64,000 nt of DNA from Sulfitobacter mediterraneus (GCF_003054325.1 NZ_QBKU01000004.1:62001-126000), one strand, 5' to 3'. Shown: positions 22,114 to 32,001, counted from the first letter of the stretch. Notes: generated by a model from the letters alone, not told the origin. Program-made: numbers and translations.

Positions 22114-24072
22114 TTAAAGGCCGTCGGGGGCTTCGGGCAGCCAGATCGAAAAGGCCGCACCGCGCTTGCGCCGGTTGCGCACGCGGATCAATCCGCCCGC
22201 GCGCTGGATCAATGTCTGGCTGATTGACAGGCCCAGCCCGGTGCCTTCTGCCAATTTGGTTGTGAAAAACGGATCAAAGAGCGTGTTGAGGTTCTCGTCC
22301 GGAATGCCCGGACCAGTGTCTGCAATTTGCAGGCAAGTCCCTGCCTTGCCTTCAAATTCTTCGGGAAACAGCGAGACCGTCAGCCTGCCATCTTGTTCCA
22401 TCGCTTGCACGGCATTCACCAGCAGATTCACAATCACCTGTTGCAACTCCCCCTCGTCGATCCGAACTGACGGTGCTGCGATAAGATCTGTTTCAACAGT
22501 GATCTGGGTGTTGGACAGCGTGTGCCCGATCAGAACAAGACTGTCTTCGGTGACGCGGCCGATATCCACGGTTTCCTCAGAACTGCTGAACTCACTGGGG
22601 CGGGCAAACTGCAACAGCTTGCCAACGATGGCCCCGATCCGCTGCACCTGCCGGTCTATCAAAGACAGCTCGGTCGCCACCTCTTCGGCGCGTGTGTCGA
22701 GGGTTTGGCGGATCACATCGACATTGCCCTGGATCACCGCAACGGGGTTGTTGATCTCATGGGCGACACCTGCGGTGATCTCGCCAATCGAGGCCAGCTT
22801 TTCCGACATCACCAACTGTTTGAAGGTTTCCTCCAGCTTGTAGTTGGCTTCTTTCAACTCGGCGGTGCGATCCTCGACCCGTTCATTCAGCTCATCCGCC
22901 CAGGACCGCAACGCTTGGTCTCGTTCTTGAACCTGATTGAGCAGGGTATCGAGATGGCTGGCGACAAGGCCAATCTCATCGTTTGACCCCACATCACCGT
23001 TGCGCGCATTCAGATCGCCCTTTTCGACCCGCGTCATGGTCTGGATCATGCGTTCGAGCGGCGAAAAGATCCCCTTGGCCATGCGCAGGAAAAACGGGAT
23101 CGACACCGCAAGAAGCAGCAGAAATGCGATAAACAGCACCAGATAGGCCTGCTGTTTCGCGGCGACAAAAGGCGCCTCAAGGAAACCCACATAAAGCATG
23201 CCAACCCGTTCGCCAAAGCTGTCGGAGATCGGCAGATAGCCGGAAATATACCAATCATTCACCACAAAGGCGCGGTCGAGCCATGTCTTGCCATCATCCA
23301 GCACTTTACCCCGAACCACGGCAGAGACCCGCGTGCCCAGGGCGCGGACATCTTCAAAAAGGCGCACGTTGGTTGAAACCCGGACGTCCTCCAGAAACAG
23401 GGTCGCGGTGCCTTGCCGGTCGCCCCCGGTGGCGGCATTGAGGTAGACCAATGCGTTGATTGTATCAATGAAACCCAGGTTCCGGTTCAACAGGATGCCG
23501 CCGACCAGAATACCGCGATTGCCGTCTTGGCCCACGGGGCTGGCGGTGTGAACAACCATGCCGCGGTCCTCAACCGTGCGGGTGGTGGGCACGGCGGCTT
23601 GGGTTTCAATCAGCGGCACGCGCGCACGGGTGGCCAGATCGCCGGGCAGGGCGCGTAGATCCGCAGCTGAGAATATATCGATCGCGGTGGCAGGACGGCC
23701 CCGTTTGGCCGATGCGATCACAGGCCACTGGTGCGCCGGTCCGGCGATTTGATCCGGTGGAAGGTAGTAAAGAAAATCCAGCTGGTGTGCGCGCTGCTTG
23801 GCCCCCAGAAACGCGGCCAGTTGGGTTGGGTTCTGATCCAGCTCTGCCAGAAACTCAGCGGATTCGGTGATCCCGGTCATATTGGTGCCGGTGCCGTCCA
23901 AGATCCGGCCCAGATATTGCTCAGCGATGCGCAGGTCGCTGGCTACATTGGCAATCAGGATGTTGTCATATTCCGACGTCCAGCGGTTCATGCCCAGAAG
24001 CAGCATCAGCGGCATCAGCACGACCATCGGCAGCAAAGCCAGTGTCAAAAGGCGTAGCCGGACGGACTTCAA
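22114..24072 (-). CDS. Membrane sensor histidine kinase of the FDH locus
   Basis: A 652-residue kinase. TM1 spans about residues 8-28, a periplasmic Cache-like sensor covers 30-305, and TM2 spans 309-330. A HAMP linker follows to about 385, then a coiled coil, HisKA with H438 in AGVAHEINNP, and a HATPase with DTGPGIPDENL and GTGLGLSIS. The sensory region is large enough to bind a small carboxylate or other ligand outside the cytoplasm. It ends three bases after the convergent NtrC-like gene, and the two should form one two-component system. Formate or a redox cue from the WD40-cytochrome protein is an attractive but unproven signal. Confidence 0.9.
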   Translation of the reverse strand: MKSVRLRLLTLALLPMVVLMPLMLLLGMNRWTSEYDNILIANVASDLRIAEQYLGRILDGTGTNMTGITESAEFLAELDQNPTQLAAFLGAKQRAHQLDFLYYLPPDQIAGPAHQWPVIASAKRGRPATAIDIFSAADLRALPGDLATRARVPLIETQAAVPTTRTVEDRGMVVHTASPVGQDGNRGILVGGILLNRNLGFIDTINALVYLNAATGGDRQGTATLFLEDVRVSTNVRLFEDVRALGTRVSAVVRGKVLDDGKTWLDRAFVVNDWYISGYLPISDSFGERVGMLYVGFLEAPFVAAKQQAYLVLFIAFLLLLAVSIPFFLRMAKGIFSPLERMIQTMTRVEKGDLNARNGDVGSNDEIGLVASHLDTLLNQVQERDQALRSWADELNERVEDRTAELKEANYKLEETFKQLVMSEKLASIGEITAGVAHEINNPVAVIQGNVDVIRQTLDTRAEEVATELSLIDRQVQRIGAIVGKLLQFARPSEFSSSEETVDIGRVTEDSLVLIGHTLSNTQITVETDLIAAPSVRIDEGELQQVIVNLLVNAVQAMEQDGRLTVSLFPEEFEGKAGTCLQIADTGPGIPDENLNTLFDPFFTTKLAEGTGLGLSISQTLIQRAGGLIRVRNRRKRGAAFSIWLPEAPDGL

Positions 24073-24156
24073 AGGAGCTTATGAATTAAGGAATGTGCCA
24101 CAGCCGGACATTAAGGTTTTGAATGGGGCTTTGCAATTCTGTCAAAAGACGGCGGT

Positions 24157-24855
24157 TTAACTCAGCGGATCATCGATCAACGGATCAGGTTTGGCCAGCG
24201 AGGCCAGATCATCGGCATCGGCGATATGCACGTTGGTCCCGGTCACCGTTACGCCATAGGGCTTCAGCGCTTTGATGGCACGAGACAGGTTTTCAGGCGT
24301 CATCCCCATTTGTGAGGCAATTTTGCGCTTCTCGATGTTCAGCTCAAAAGCACAATTTCCGTTGGCGCGGCTGTGCTGTTTGAGCAGGTAATTTGCCAAC
24401 CGCTCAATCGAGGTGCGCAGTTTGAGGTCTTTGCTGTTCTTGACGACACCGCGGTAACATTGTGCAAGCTCCGTCACCAAGGCCCGCGAAAATCCGTTGT
24501 CGATATCGTAGATCTGCCGCACGTCGGTGGAGGGCAGCAAGACGATGCGGCTTTTCTCCAATGTGCGGGCCGACATCAGGTAAGGCGCATCTTTGATCGT
24601 TGCGGCCAGGATGAAGGTCGAAACCGGCCGAACAATGGCCATCGTGGATTCGCGGTCGTTCCAGCTGGCAAACAATTCGACCGCGCCAGAGATGATCACA
24701 TGCAAAAAATCGCTTGGCTCGCCTTCGGAAATCAGTTCGATCTGGGGCGGGAAATTCTGGACGTAAGAACCGCGCATGAGCGATTCAAAGTTCTCGTCGG
24801 CCATCTCGGCAAAGATCGGCAAAGCCCGAATATCCGTGGTTTCCGACTCATTCAT
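24157..24855 (-). CDS. narR: NarR-like Crp/Fnr-family regulator
   Basis: A 232-residue regulator with an N-terminal cyclic-nucleotide-type barrel (about 15-125), a dimer helix, and a helix-turn-helix at about 175-200. The recognition helix MTPENLSRAIK keeps the E-x-x-S-R pattern that reads TTGAT half-sites. The N-terminal cysteine cluster of FNR is absent; only two cysteines exist, so it holds no [4Fe-4S] sensor. This composition and its place divergent from narK match Paracoccus NarR, the activator of narKGHJI that responds to nitrate or nitrite. A DNR-type heme sensor is the alternative. The ATG at 24855 is preferred to a TTG two codons earlier. Confidence 0.8.
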   Translation of the reverse strand: MNESETTDIRALPIFAEMADENFESLMRGSYVQNFPPQIELISEGEPSDFLHVIISGAVELFASWNDRESTMAIVRPVSTFILAATIKDAPYLMSARTLEKSRIVLLPSTDVRQIYDIDNGFSRALVTELAQCYRGVVKNSKDLKLRTSIERLANYLLKQHSRANGNCAFELNIEKRKIASQMGMTPENLSRAIKALKPYGVTVTGTNVHIADADDLASLAKPDPLIDDPLS

Positions 24856-24902
24856 AGTCAATGTTCACCCAAGCGAAGTTCGGACAGTTATCATCCGTCT
24901 AC

Positions 24903-24916
24903 TTGATATATGTCAA
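24903..24916. promoter_or_regulatory. FNR/NarR-type box upstream of narR
   Basis: TTGATATATGTCAA is a 14-bp FNR-type site (TTGAT-N4-GTCAA), one base off the perfect dyad. Its centre is about 54 bp upstream of the narR start, so it may autoregulate narR or serve as a second site for narK1. Confidence 0.7.
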
Positions 24917-25016
24917 ACCCATTCCGGAAATTCTTTGATCAGCGAATTTGCGTGATACACCGCCGCGACTGACAAATTTCTGAGAATGCCTTGTTTCGGC
25001 CCAATTTGTTAAAGAC

Positions 25017-25030
25017 TTGATCCAGATCAA
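25017..25030. promoter_or_regulatory. Perfect FNR/NarR-type box upstream of narK1
   Basis: TTGATCCAGATCAA matches the TTGAT-N4-ATCAA consensus exactly. Its centre is about 96 bp before the narK1 ATG, so a start site 41.5 bp downstream would leave a leader of about 55 bases. It can be read by an FNR-type protein or by NarR. Confidence 0.8.
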
Positions 25031-25119
25031 AACCGGCTCCCTTGAAAGGGCACAGGTTCCTCCAAAAGCAGCTCAGGACGGCCAATACGGGCCTGTCTGG
25101 GGATCGGAAGGAGAGACCA

Positions 25120-26532
25120 ATGGAGCTTCAAAACAAGGCCACAAGTCTTTGGGGCAATTTCTTTAACGTAAAGATGGTGCAGATCAGAACGTTCCACATG
25201 ACGTGGTTTGCGTTCTTCTCGTGCTTCTTTGCATGGTTTGGTATCGCGCCGCTGATGTCGGTTGTGCGCGATGAATTGCAGCTGACCAAGGATCAGATCG
25301 GTTGGGCCATTATTGGTTCGGTGTCCGCGACGATCTTTGCGCGGCTGTTCATCGGCTGGCTCTGCGATCGGATCGGGCCAAGGAAATCCTACACATGGTT
25401 GCTGCTCCTTGGGTCGCTTCCGGTGATGGGGATTGGTCTGGCTCAGACCTTTGAAACATTCCTTTTGTTCCGGGTTCTGATCGGCTGTATCGGTGCATCC
25501 TTTGTGATCACCCAATACCACACATCTGTTATGTTCGCGCCCAACGTAGTCGGGCAGGCCAACGCCACTTCGGCGGGCTGGGGCAACCTTGGCGGCGGTG
25601 TGACACAGTTTGTGATGCCGCTGTTGTTCTCGGTGTTCGTGATCGGCTTTGGCTTCTCAGAGGCCGTTGGCTGGCGTGCGTCGATGATGGTTGTTGGTGC
25701 GATCATCTTTGTCACCGGTATCGCCTATTACTTCCTCACGCAGGATGCGCCTGACGGCAACTTTGATGATCTGCGTGCCCAAGGCCGCATGGGTGAGAAA
25801 AAGAAAGTCACCGGCAACTATATGGCCGCACTGGCCGATCCGCGCGTCTGGGTTTTGTTTGTCATCTACGGTGCCTGCTTTGGTATCGAACTGACGGTCA
25901 ACAACGTCGCCGCGCTTTACTTCATGGATTACTTTGACCTGACACTTGTGACCGCCGGTCTGGTGGCCGCGTCCTTTGGTCTGATGAACATGTTTGCACG
26001 GACCCTTGGCGGGATCTTCGGCGACAACTTCGGATCGCTTTGGGGCCTGCGTGGCCGCGCGTTCTGGCTGTTTGTCTGTATCTTCTGTGAAGGTCTGGCG
26101 CTGATGATGTTCAGCCAGATGAGCGTTCTGTTTCTGGCGCTGCCAGCGCTGATCGTCTTCTCGCTGTTCACTCAGATGGCCGAAGGGGCGACCTATTCGG
26201 TGGTGCCATTCATCAACAAAAAGGCATTGGGCGCTGTGGCCGGTGTTGTGGGCGCGGGCGGCAACGCCGGCGCGGTTCTGGCGGGCTTCCTGTTCAAGAA
26301 CACAATCGACTGGTCCGAGGCGTTCTTTATTCTTGGTATCATCGTGACCTGCGCATCCTTCATGGCCTTCTTTGTCCGGTTCTCGACCCGGCAGGAAGAT
26401 GAAGAGCGGGCCAACTTTGCCGCCGCCAATATCGACACACTGCGTGCCCGTGCCGCCAAGGCCAATGCCGCGCTCGAAGAAGGCGTTGCCGCCATTGCCC
26501 GCAAAGAGGGCCAGGCACCGGCCGCCGATTAA
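25120..26532 (+). CDS. narK1: NarK1-type nitrate/proton symporter
   Basis: A 470-residue major-facilitator protein with about 12 membrane spans. It has the MFS loop GWLCDRIGPRKSY between TM2 and TM3 and nitrate-signature glycine stretches such as GWGNLGGGVTQ and GVVGAGGNAGAVLAGF. This is the NarK1 type, thought to bring nitrate in with protons to start respiration. The ATG at 25120 is chosen because GGAAGGAG sits eight bases upstream; a longer frame from 25042 lacks support. In Paracoccus the equivalent protein is fused to NarK2, but here the two are separate genes 58 bp apart. Confidence 0.92.
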   Translation: MELQNKATSLWGNFFNVKMVQIRTFHMTWFAFFSCFFAWFGIAPLMSVVRDELQLTKDQIGWAIIGSVSATIFARLFIGWLCDRIGPRKSYTWLLLLGSLPVMGIGLAQTFETFLLFRVLIGCIGASFVITQYHTSVMFAPNVVGQANATSAGWGNLGGGVTQFVMPLLFSVFVIGFGFSEAVGWRASMMVVGAIIFVTGIAYYFLTQDAPDGNFDDLRAQGRMGEKKKVTGNYMAALADPRVWVLFVIYGACFGIELTVNNVAALYFMDYFDLTLVTAGLVAASFGLMNMFARTLGGIFGDNFGSLWGLRGRAFWLFVCIFCEGLALMMFSQMSVLFLALPALIVFSLFTQMAEGATYSVVPFINKKALGAVAGVVGAGGNAGAVLAGFLFKNTIDWSEAFFILGIIVTCASFMAFFVRFSTRQEDEERANFAAANIDTLRARAAKANAALEEGVAAIARKEGQAPAAD

Positions 26533-26590
26533 TCACTGAATACGGCGGGCCAACATCGGCCCGCCATCACGCTCATCTTGGAGGTATCAA

Positions 26591-28198
26591 GTGGGACAAG
26601 ATCTAAGAAACTGGAACATCGAGGACGAAGGCTATTGGTCCTCCACCGGCAAGGCGATTGCCACGCGCAACCTGTGGATTTCGATCCCCAGCTTGCTCTG
26701 CGGCTTTGCGGTCTGGCTGTACTGGGGCATCATCACCGTTCAGATGATCAACCTTGGCTTTGGCTTTGAAAAGTCCGAGCTGTTTACACTGGCCGCGATT
26801 GCCGGTCTGACAGGGGCGACCCTGCGTATCCCATCCACGTTCTTTATCCGTATCGCGGGTGGACGGAATACCATCTTTTTCACCACCGCCCTTTTGATGA
26901 TCCCGGCGGTCGGTGCGGGGTTTGCGCTGCAAAACCCTGATACGCCGCTCTGGCACTTCCAGATCCTGGCGTTCTTGTCGGGTATCGGTGGCGGTAACTT
27001 CTCGTCTTCGATGTCGAATATCAGCTTTTTCTACCCCAAAAAGGTGCAGGGCTATGCGCTGGGTATGAACGCGGGTCTGGGTAACTTTGGTGTGACCACC
27101 ATGCAAATCCTCATCCCGCTGGTGATGACGTTTGGTCTGTTTGGCGGCGAAAGCCGGACTTTGGTGAACACCTCCGGCACGCTCATCGGGAAAATCCCTG
27201 CGGGTACCGAAACATTCATCCACAATGCTGGTTTTGTTTGGTTGCTGTTCCTTGTGCCGCTGGCCTTCCTTGGCTGGTTCGGTATGAACAACATCCGCGA
27301 CGAACACGTCTCGCCTGACATTCCGAACCCTGTTGGCGCGTTTGCCACCATCTCGGGCATGTTGTTCATCGGCTTTGTCACTGCGGCCTTTGGTCTGTGG
27401 CTTTTGCTGCCTGCCACTGTTGGCGGCTCTGGCTTCATGGTGTCCAAATGGATCGTGCTGCCTATCGTGATTGCGCTGACCGTTCTGGGTTTGAAAATGA
27501 TCCCCGGTGCGGTGGGTCAAAACTTGTCGCGTCAGTACCGGATCTTTGGCAACAAGCACACATGGGCGATGACTGTCATCTATACCATGACCTTCGGCAG
27601 CTTTATCGGCTACTCCGCCGCGCTGGCACTGACCATCAAGGTTGTGTTCGGTTTCAGCCACCTCGAAGTAGACGGCTTGCTGACCCACGACACCGTGAAC
27701 CCCAACGGCCCATCGGCCTTGATGTTCGCTTGGATGGGCCCATTCATCGGCGCCTTGATCCGGCCAATTGGCGGCATGATGGCCGACAAACTGGGCGGTG
27801 CGCGGGTAACACAGTGGATTTCGATCGTGATGGTCGCCTCTGCACTCGGCGTCGCCTACTTCATCCAGCAGGCCTATGCGTCGGCAACTCCTGAACAGTA
27901 TTTCTACCCCTTCCTGGGCCTGTTCCTGATCTTGTTCGCCGCCACAGGCATCGGCAACGGGTCCACCTTCCGCACCATCGCTGTGGTGTTCGACAAAGAG
28001 CAGGCCGGTCCTGCGCTGGGTTGGACCGCTGCTGTGGCCGCCTACGGCGCATTCATCATCCCCAAAGTGTTTGGTGAACAGCTCAAGGCCGGATCGCCAG
28101 AATACGCTCTGTATGGCTTCGCTGTCTTCTATGCGGTCTGCATCGCGATCAACTGGTGGTTCTACCTGCGCCCCGGCGCCTACGTGAAGAACCCATAA
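26591..28198 (+). CDS. narK2: NarK2-type nitrate/nitrite antiporter
   Basis: A 535-residue major-facilitator protein with a soluble N-terminus (GQDLRNWNIEDEGYW) and 12 or more spans. It has the nitrate signatures GIGGGNFSSSMSNISFFYPKK and AGLGNFGVTTMQ, and a second one in GIGNGSTFRT. This is the NarK2 type, which swaps nitrite for nitrate once reduction is under way. The start is GTG at 26591 with GGAGG ten bases before it. It sits between narK1 and narG in one likely transcript under the FNR-type box. Confidence 0.92.
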   Translation: MGQDLRNWNIEDEGYWSSTGKAIATRNLWISIPSLLCGFAVWLYWGIITVQMINLGFGFEKSELFTLAAIAGLTGATLRIPSTFFIRIAGGRNTIFFTTALLMIPAVGAGFALQNPDTPLWHFQILAFLSGIGGGNFSSSMSNISFFYPKKVQGYALGMNAGLGNFGVTTMQILIPLVMTFGLFGGESRTLVNTSGTLIGKIPAGTETFIHNAGFVWLLFLVPLAFLGWFGMNNIRDEHVSPDIPNPVGAFATISGMLFIGFVTAAFGLWLLLPATVGGSGFMVSKWIVLPIVIALTVLGLKMIPGAVGQNLSRQYRIFGNKHTWAMTVIYTMTFGSFIGYSAALALTIKVVFGFSHLEVDGLLTHDTVNPNGPSALMFAWMGPFIGALIRPIGGMMADKLGGARVTQWISIVMVASALGVAYFIQQAYASATPEQYFYPFLGLFLILFAATGIGNGSTFRTIAVVFDKEQAGPALGWTAAVAAYGAFIIPKVFGEQLKAGSPEYALYGFAVFYAVCIAINWWFYLRPGAYVKNP

Positions 28199-28281
28199 AC
28201 CCAAGCGATTGACGGTTTGCGCCGGCCTTCCGGCGCAGACCCATCCCCCCTTAACGATACCTCAGGAGAGGAGCTAGCAAG

Positions 28282-31200
28282 ATGAGCCACCTGCTCGACA
28301 GATTGAACTTTCTCCAGTCGAAAGAACTGGAAAAATTCTCGAACGGCCACGGGCAAGTGACCCGCGAGAACCGCGATTGGGAAGAGACCTATCGCAACCG
28401 CTGGCGCCACGACAAAATCGTGCGCTCGACCCATGGTGTGAACTGCACCGGCTCTTGTAGCTGGAAGATCTACGTCAAATCCGGGATCGTCACATGGGAA
28501 ACCCAGCAGACGGATTATCCGCGCACCCGTGCGGGCCTGCCCAACCACGAACCGCGTGGCTGTGCGCGTGGCGCATCCTACAGCTGGTATCTGTATTCCG
28601 CGAACCGGGTGAAGAACCCGCTGATCCGCGGCAAGCTTTTGAAAGTCTGGCGCGAAATGCGCAAGACCATGACCCCGATCGAGGCCTGGACCAAGCTTCA
28701 GAATGACCCGATCCTGCGGGCCAATTATGTCAAATCCCGTGGCAAGGGCGGTTTTGTCCGCGCAACATGGGATGAAAGCACCGAAATCATCGCGACTGCC
28801 AACGCCTATACGGCGAAAACCTATGGCCCTGACCGCGTCTTCGGCTTCTCGCCCATTCCGGCGATGTCGATGGTCAGCTATGCCGCCGGTTCACGGTATC
28901 TGAGCCTGATGGGGGGCGTCTGCATGTCCTTCTATGACTGGTATTGCGATTTGCCACCTGCCTCTCCGATGACATGGGGCGAACAGACCGACGTGCCGGA
29001 AAGTGCCGATTGGTACAATGCTGGCTTCTTGCTGCTTTGGGGCTCCAACGTGCCGCAGACACGGACGCCGGATGCGCACTTCTACACCGAGGCACGCTAT
29101 CGCGGCACCAAATCCGCCGTCATCTGTCCCGACTATTCTGAGGCGGCCAAGTTTGGCGATGTCTGGCTCGCCCCGAAACAGGGTACCGACAGCGCGTTGG
29201 CCATGGCCATGGCCCACGTGATCCTGCGCGAATATCACCTCGACCGTCAGGCCGAGTACTTCGAAGATTACACCCGCAAATACTCTGACTTCCCAATGCT
29301 GGTGAAGCTGGAAGAGAAAGACGGGCGTTTCGTGCCGGGCCGCTTCCTGCGGGCTGATGATCTGGACGGCAAACTGGGCGAAGACAACAACCCCGAATGG
29401 AAGACTGTCGCGCTGGATCGCAAGGCCGGTCTGGTCGCGCCAAACGGTTCGGTCGGCTATCGCTGGGGCGAAGACGGCGAATGGAACCTTGAGGAACGTG
29501 CAAGCGGCAAAGACACCGACTTGATGACCTCGCTGGTGCTCGAAGAGGACCACGACAAAGTTGTTGGCGTTGATTTCCCCTACTTTGGCGGTCAAGCCAC
29601 TGAAAACTTTGCACAGTGCGACTTCCCCGATGTCATGACCCACAACATCCCTGTGAAAACCGTGAAAACGGCAGACGGCGATGTACAGGTTGCGACCGTG
29701 TTTGACCTTTTCTGCGCCAACTACGGCCTTGATCGCGGTCTGGGCGGCGATTGGGTCACCAAAGACTTTGCTGACGACAAACCCTACACCCCTGCATGGG
29801 CCGAACGGATCACCGGTGTTTCTGCCGACAAGATCGTTGCGGTTGCCCGTGAGTTTGCCACCAATGCCGAAAAGACCAATGGTAAATCCATGGTCATCCT
29901 CGGTGCCGGTCTGAACCACTGGTATCACATGGATATGAACTATCGCGGCATTATCAACATGTTGGTGATGTGTGGTTGTATCGGTCAGTCGGGCGGTGGC
30001 TGGAGCCACTATGTGGGCCAGGAAAAACTGCGCCCGCAAACCGGCTGGCAGCCACTGGCCTTTGCGCTGGATTGGAACCGTCCACCGCGTCACATGAACT
30101 CAACCTCGGCATGGTATGCCCATACCGATCAGTGGCGTTATGAGACACTGACGGCGGATGAGATCCTGTCGCCAACCGCGCCTGAGGGCGATTGGAACGT
30201 CAATCTGATTGACTACAACATCCGTGCTGAGCGTATGGGCTGGTTGCCATCGGCACCGCAGCTCAAGACCAACCCGCTCGAAGTGACCAAAGCGGCCAAG
30301 GCGGCTGGCAAAGAGATCAAGGACTACATCGCAGAGCAGCTGAAGTCCGGCGATCTGGAAATGTCTTGCGAAGATCCTGATGCGCCCGAAAACTGGCCAC
30401 GTAACCTGTTTATCTGGCGCTCCAACCTGCTGGGGTCTTCGGGTAAAGGCCACGAGTATTTCCTCAAGCACCTGCTTGGCACCGACCATGGTGTGCTGGG
30501 GCATGACCTTGGTGTTGAGGGCGGCCAAATGCCAGCCGAAGCCAAGTGGCATGAAGAAGCGCCCGAGGGCAAACTGGACCTCTTGGTCTGCATCGACTTC
30601 CGGATGAGCACCACAGCGGTTTATTCCGACATCGTTCTGCCCACAGCAAGCTGGTACGAAAAGAACGACCTGAACACATCGGATATGCACCCGTTCATCC
30701 ACCCGCTTCAGGCGGCGGTTGATCCGGCTTACGAAAGCAAATCGGACTGGGAAATCTTCAAGGCGATTGCCAAGAAGTTCCAGGAGGTTGCACCGGAGGT
30801 CCTGGGCAAGGAAACCGATGTGGTTGCCCTGCCAATCCTGCACGACACACCGGCAGAGATTGCACAGGATCAGGTCCGCGACTGGAAGAAAGACGAATGC
30901 GAACTGATCCCCGGCAAGACCGCACCAAACTATGTGCCGGTTGAGCGGGATTATACCGCGATCTATGACCGGTTTGTGGCTGTTGGTCCGCTGCTTGATA
31001 AGCTGGGCAATGGCGGCAAAGGCATCAACTGGAACACCGAAGTTGAGGTGCAGCATCTGCGGGAACTCAACGGCGAGTGGGAAGATGGCCCTGCCAAGGG
31101 TTGTCCGAAACTGGTGACAGACATTGATGCCACCGAGGTCATCTTGATGCTGGCCCCGGAAACCAATGGCGAAGTGGCTGTGAAAGCCTGGGAACAGTTG

Positions 31201-32001
31201 GGCAAAGCCACCGGCATTGACCACAGACATCTGGCGCTGCCGAAGGAAGACGAGAAAATCCGCTTCCGTGATATTGCCGCACAGCCGCGCAAAATCATCA
31301 GCTCGCCCACATGGTCCGGCATCGAAAGTGAACATGTCTGCTACAACGCAGGCTATACCAACGTGCATGAGCTGATCCCATGGCGCACCCTGACGGGCCG
31401 TCAGCAGCTGTATCAAGATCACCTGTGGATGCGTGCCTTTGGCGAAGGGTTCACAACCTACCGCCCACCGGTCGATCTGAAGACCATCAACAGCGATGTG
31501 ATGGATGATGGTGACAGCCTTGTGCTCAACTTCATCACCCCCCACCAGAAATGGGGCATCCACTCCACCTATTCGGACAACCTGTTGATGCTTACGCTCA
31601 ACCGGGGTGGTCCGGTGGTCTGGCTGTCCGAGGTCGATGCGGCCAAAGCGGGGATTGCGGATAACGATTGGGTCGAGGTTTACAACACCAACGGGGCGCT
31701 TACGGCCCGTGCGGTTGTCAGCCAGCGCATGAAAGACGGTACGCTCTTTATGTACCACGCGCAGGAAAAGATCGTGAACACGCCCGGCTCTGAAAAGACC
31801 GGCAACCGTGGCGGCATCCACAATTCGGTGACCCGCACCACGCTCAAACCAACCCATATGATCGGCGGTTATGCCCATCAATCCTACGGCTTTAACTATT
31901 ACGGCACCGTTGGATCGAACCGGGATGAATTCGTCATCGTCAGAAAAATGCGGAAGGTCGACTGGCTCGATACACCCGCCAAAGTGGAGGCAGCAGAATG
32001 A
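28282..32001 (+). CDS. narG: Respiratory nitrate reductase alpha subunit
   Basis: A 1239-residue cytoplasmic-facing molybdenum enzyme that reduces nitrate to nitrite. The FS0 cluster ligands are H51, C55, C59 and C94 (HGVNCTGSC...GCARG). The Mo-ligand aspartate is D223 in SFYDWYCDLPP. The N-terminal residues resemble a vestigial twin-arginine signal (NRWRHDK) but are retained inside the cell in this family. Full length and motifs agree with NarG of the membrane-bound NarGHI. An ATG with AGGAGAGGAG upstream begins the gene, and narH overlaps by four bases (ATGA). Confidence 0.97.
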   Translation: MSHLLDRLNFLQSKELEKFSNGHGQVTRENRDWEETYRNRWRHDKIVRSTHGVNCTGSCSWKIYVKSGIVTWETQQTDYPRTRAGLPNHEPRGCARGASYSWYLYSANRVKNPLIRGKLLKVWREMRKTMTPIEAWTKLQNDPILRANYVKSRGKGGFVRATWDESTEIIATANAYTAKTYGPDRVFGFSPIPAMSMVSYAAGSRYLSLMGGVCMSFYDWYCDLPPASPMTWGEQTDVPESADWYNAGFLLLWGSNVPQTRTPDAHFYTEARYRGTKSAVICPDYSEAAKFGDVWLAPKQGTDSALAMAMAHVILREYHLDRQAEYFEDYTRKYSDFPMLVKLEEKDGRFVPGRFLRADDLDGKLGEDNNPEWKTVALDRKAGLVAPNGSVGYRWGEDGEWNLEERASGKDTDLMTSLVLEEDHDKVVGVDFPYFGGQATENFAQCDFPDVMTHNIPVKTVKTADGDVQVATVFDLFCANYGLDRGLGGDWVTKDFADDKPYTPAWAERITGVSADKIVAVAREFATNAEKTNGKSMVILGAGLNHWYHMDMNYRGIINMLVMCGCIGQSGGGWSHYVGQEKLRPQTGWQPLAFALDWNRPPRHMNSTSAWYAHTDQWRYETLTADEILSPTAPEGDWNVNLIDYNIRAERMGWLPSAPQLKTNPLEVTKAAKAAGKEIKDYIAEQLKSGDLEMSCEDPDAPENWPRNLFIWRSNLLGSSGKGHEYFLKHLLGTDHGVLGHDLGVEGGQMPAEAKWHEEAPEGKLDLLVCIDFRMSTTAVYSDIVLPTASWYEKNDLNTSDMHPFIHPLQAAVDPAYESKSDWEIFKAIAKKFQEVAPEVLGKETDVVALPILHDTPAEIAQDQVRDWKKDECELIPGKTAPNYVPVERDYTAIYDRFVAVGPLLDKLGNGGKGINWNTEVEVQHLRELNGEWEDGPAKGCPKLVTDIDATEVILMLAPETNGEVAVKAWEQLGKATGIDHRHLALPKEDEKIRFRDIAAQPRKIISSPTWSGIESEHVCYNAGYTNVHELIPWRTLTGRQQLYQDHLWMRAFGEGFTTYRPPVDLKTINSDVMDDGDSLVLNFITPHQKWGIHSTYSDNLLMLTLNRGGPVVWLSEVDAAKAGIADNDWVEVYNTNGALTARAVVSQRMKDGTLFMYHAQEKIVNTPGSEKTGNRGGIHNSVTRTTLKPTHMIGGYAHQSYGFNYYGTVGSNRDEFVIVRKMRKVDWLDTPAKVEAAE

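Noticed and set aside
26603..28204. 533-codon minus-strand frame under narK2
   Set aside because: It is the antisense shadow of a well-supported transporter, with composition rich in Arg, His and Gln as expected for a shadow.
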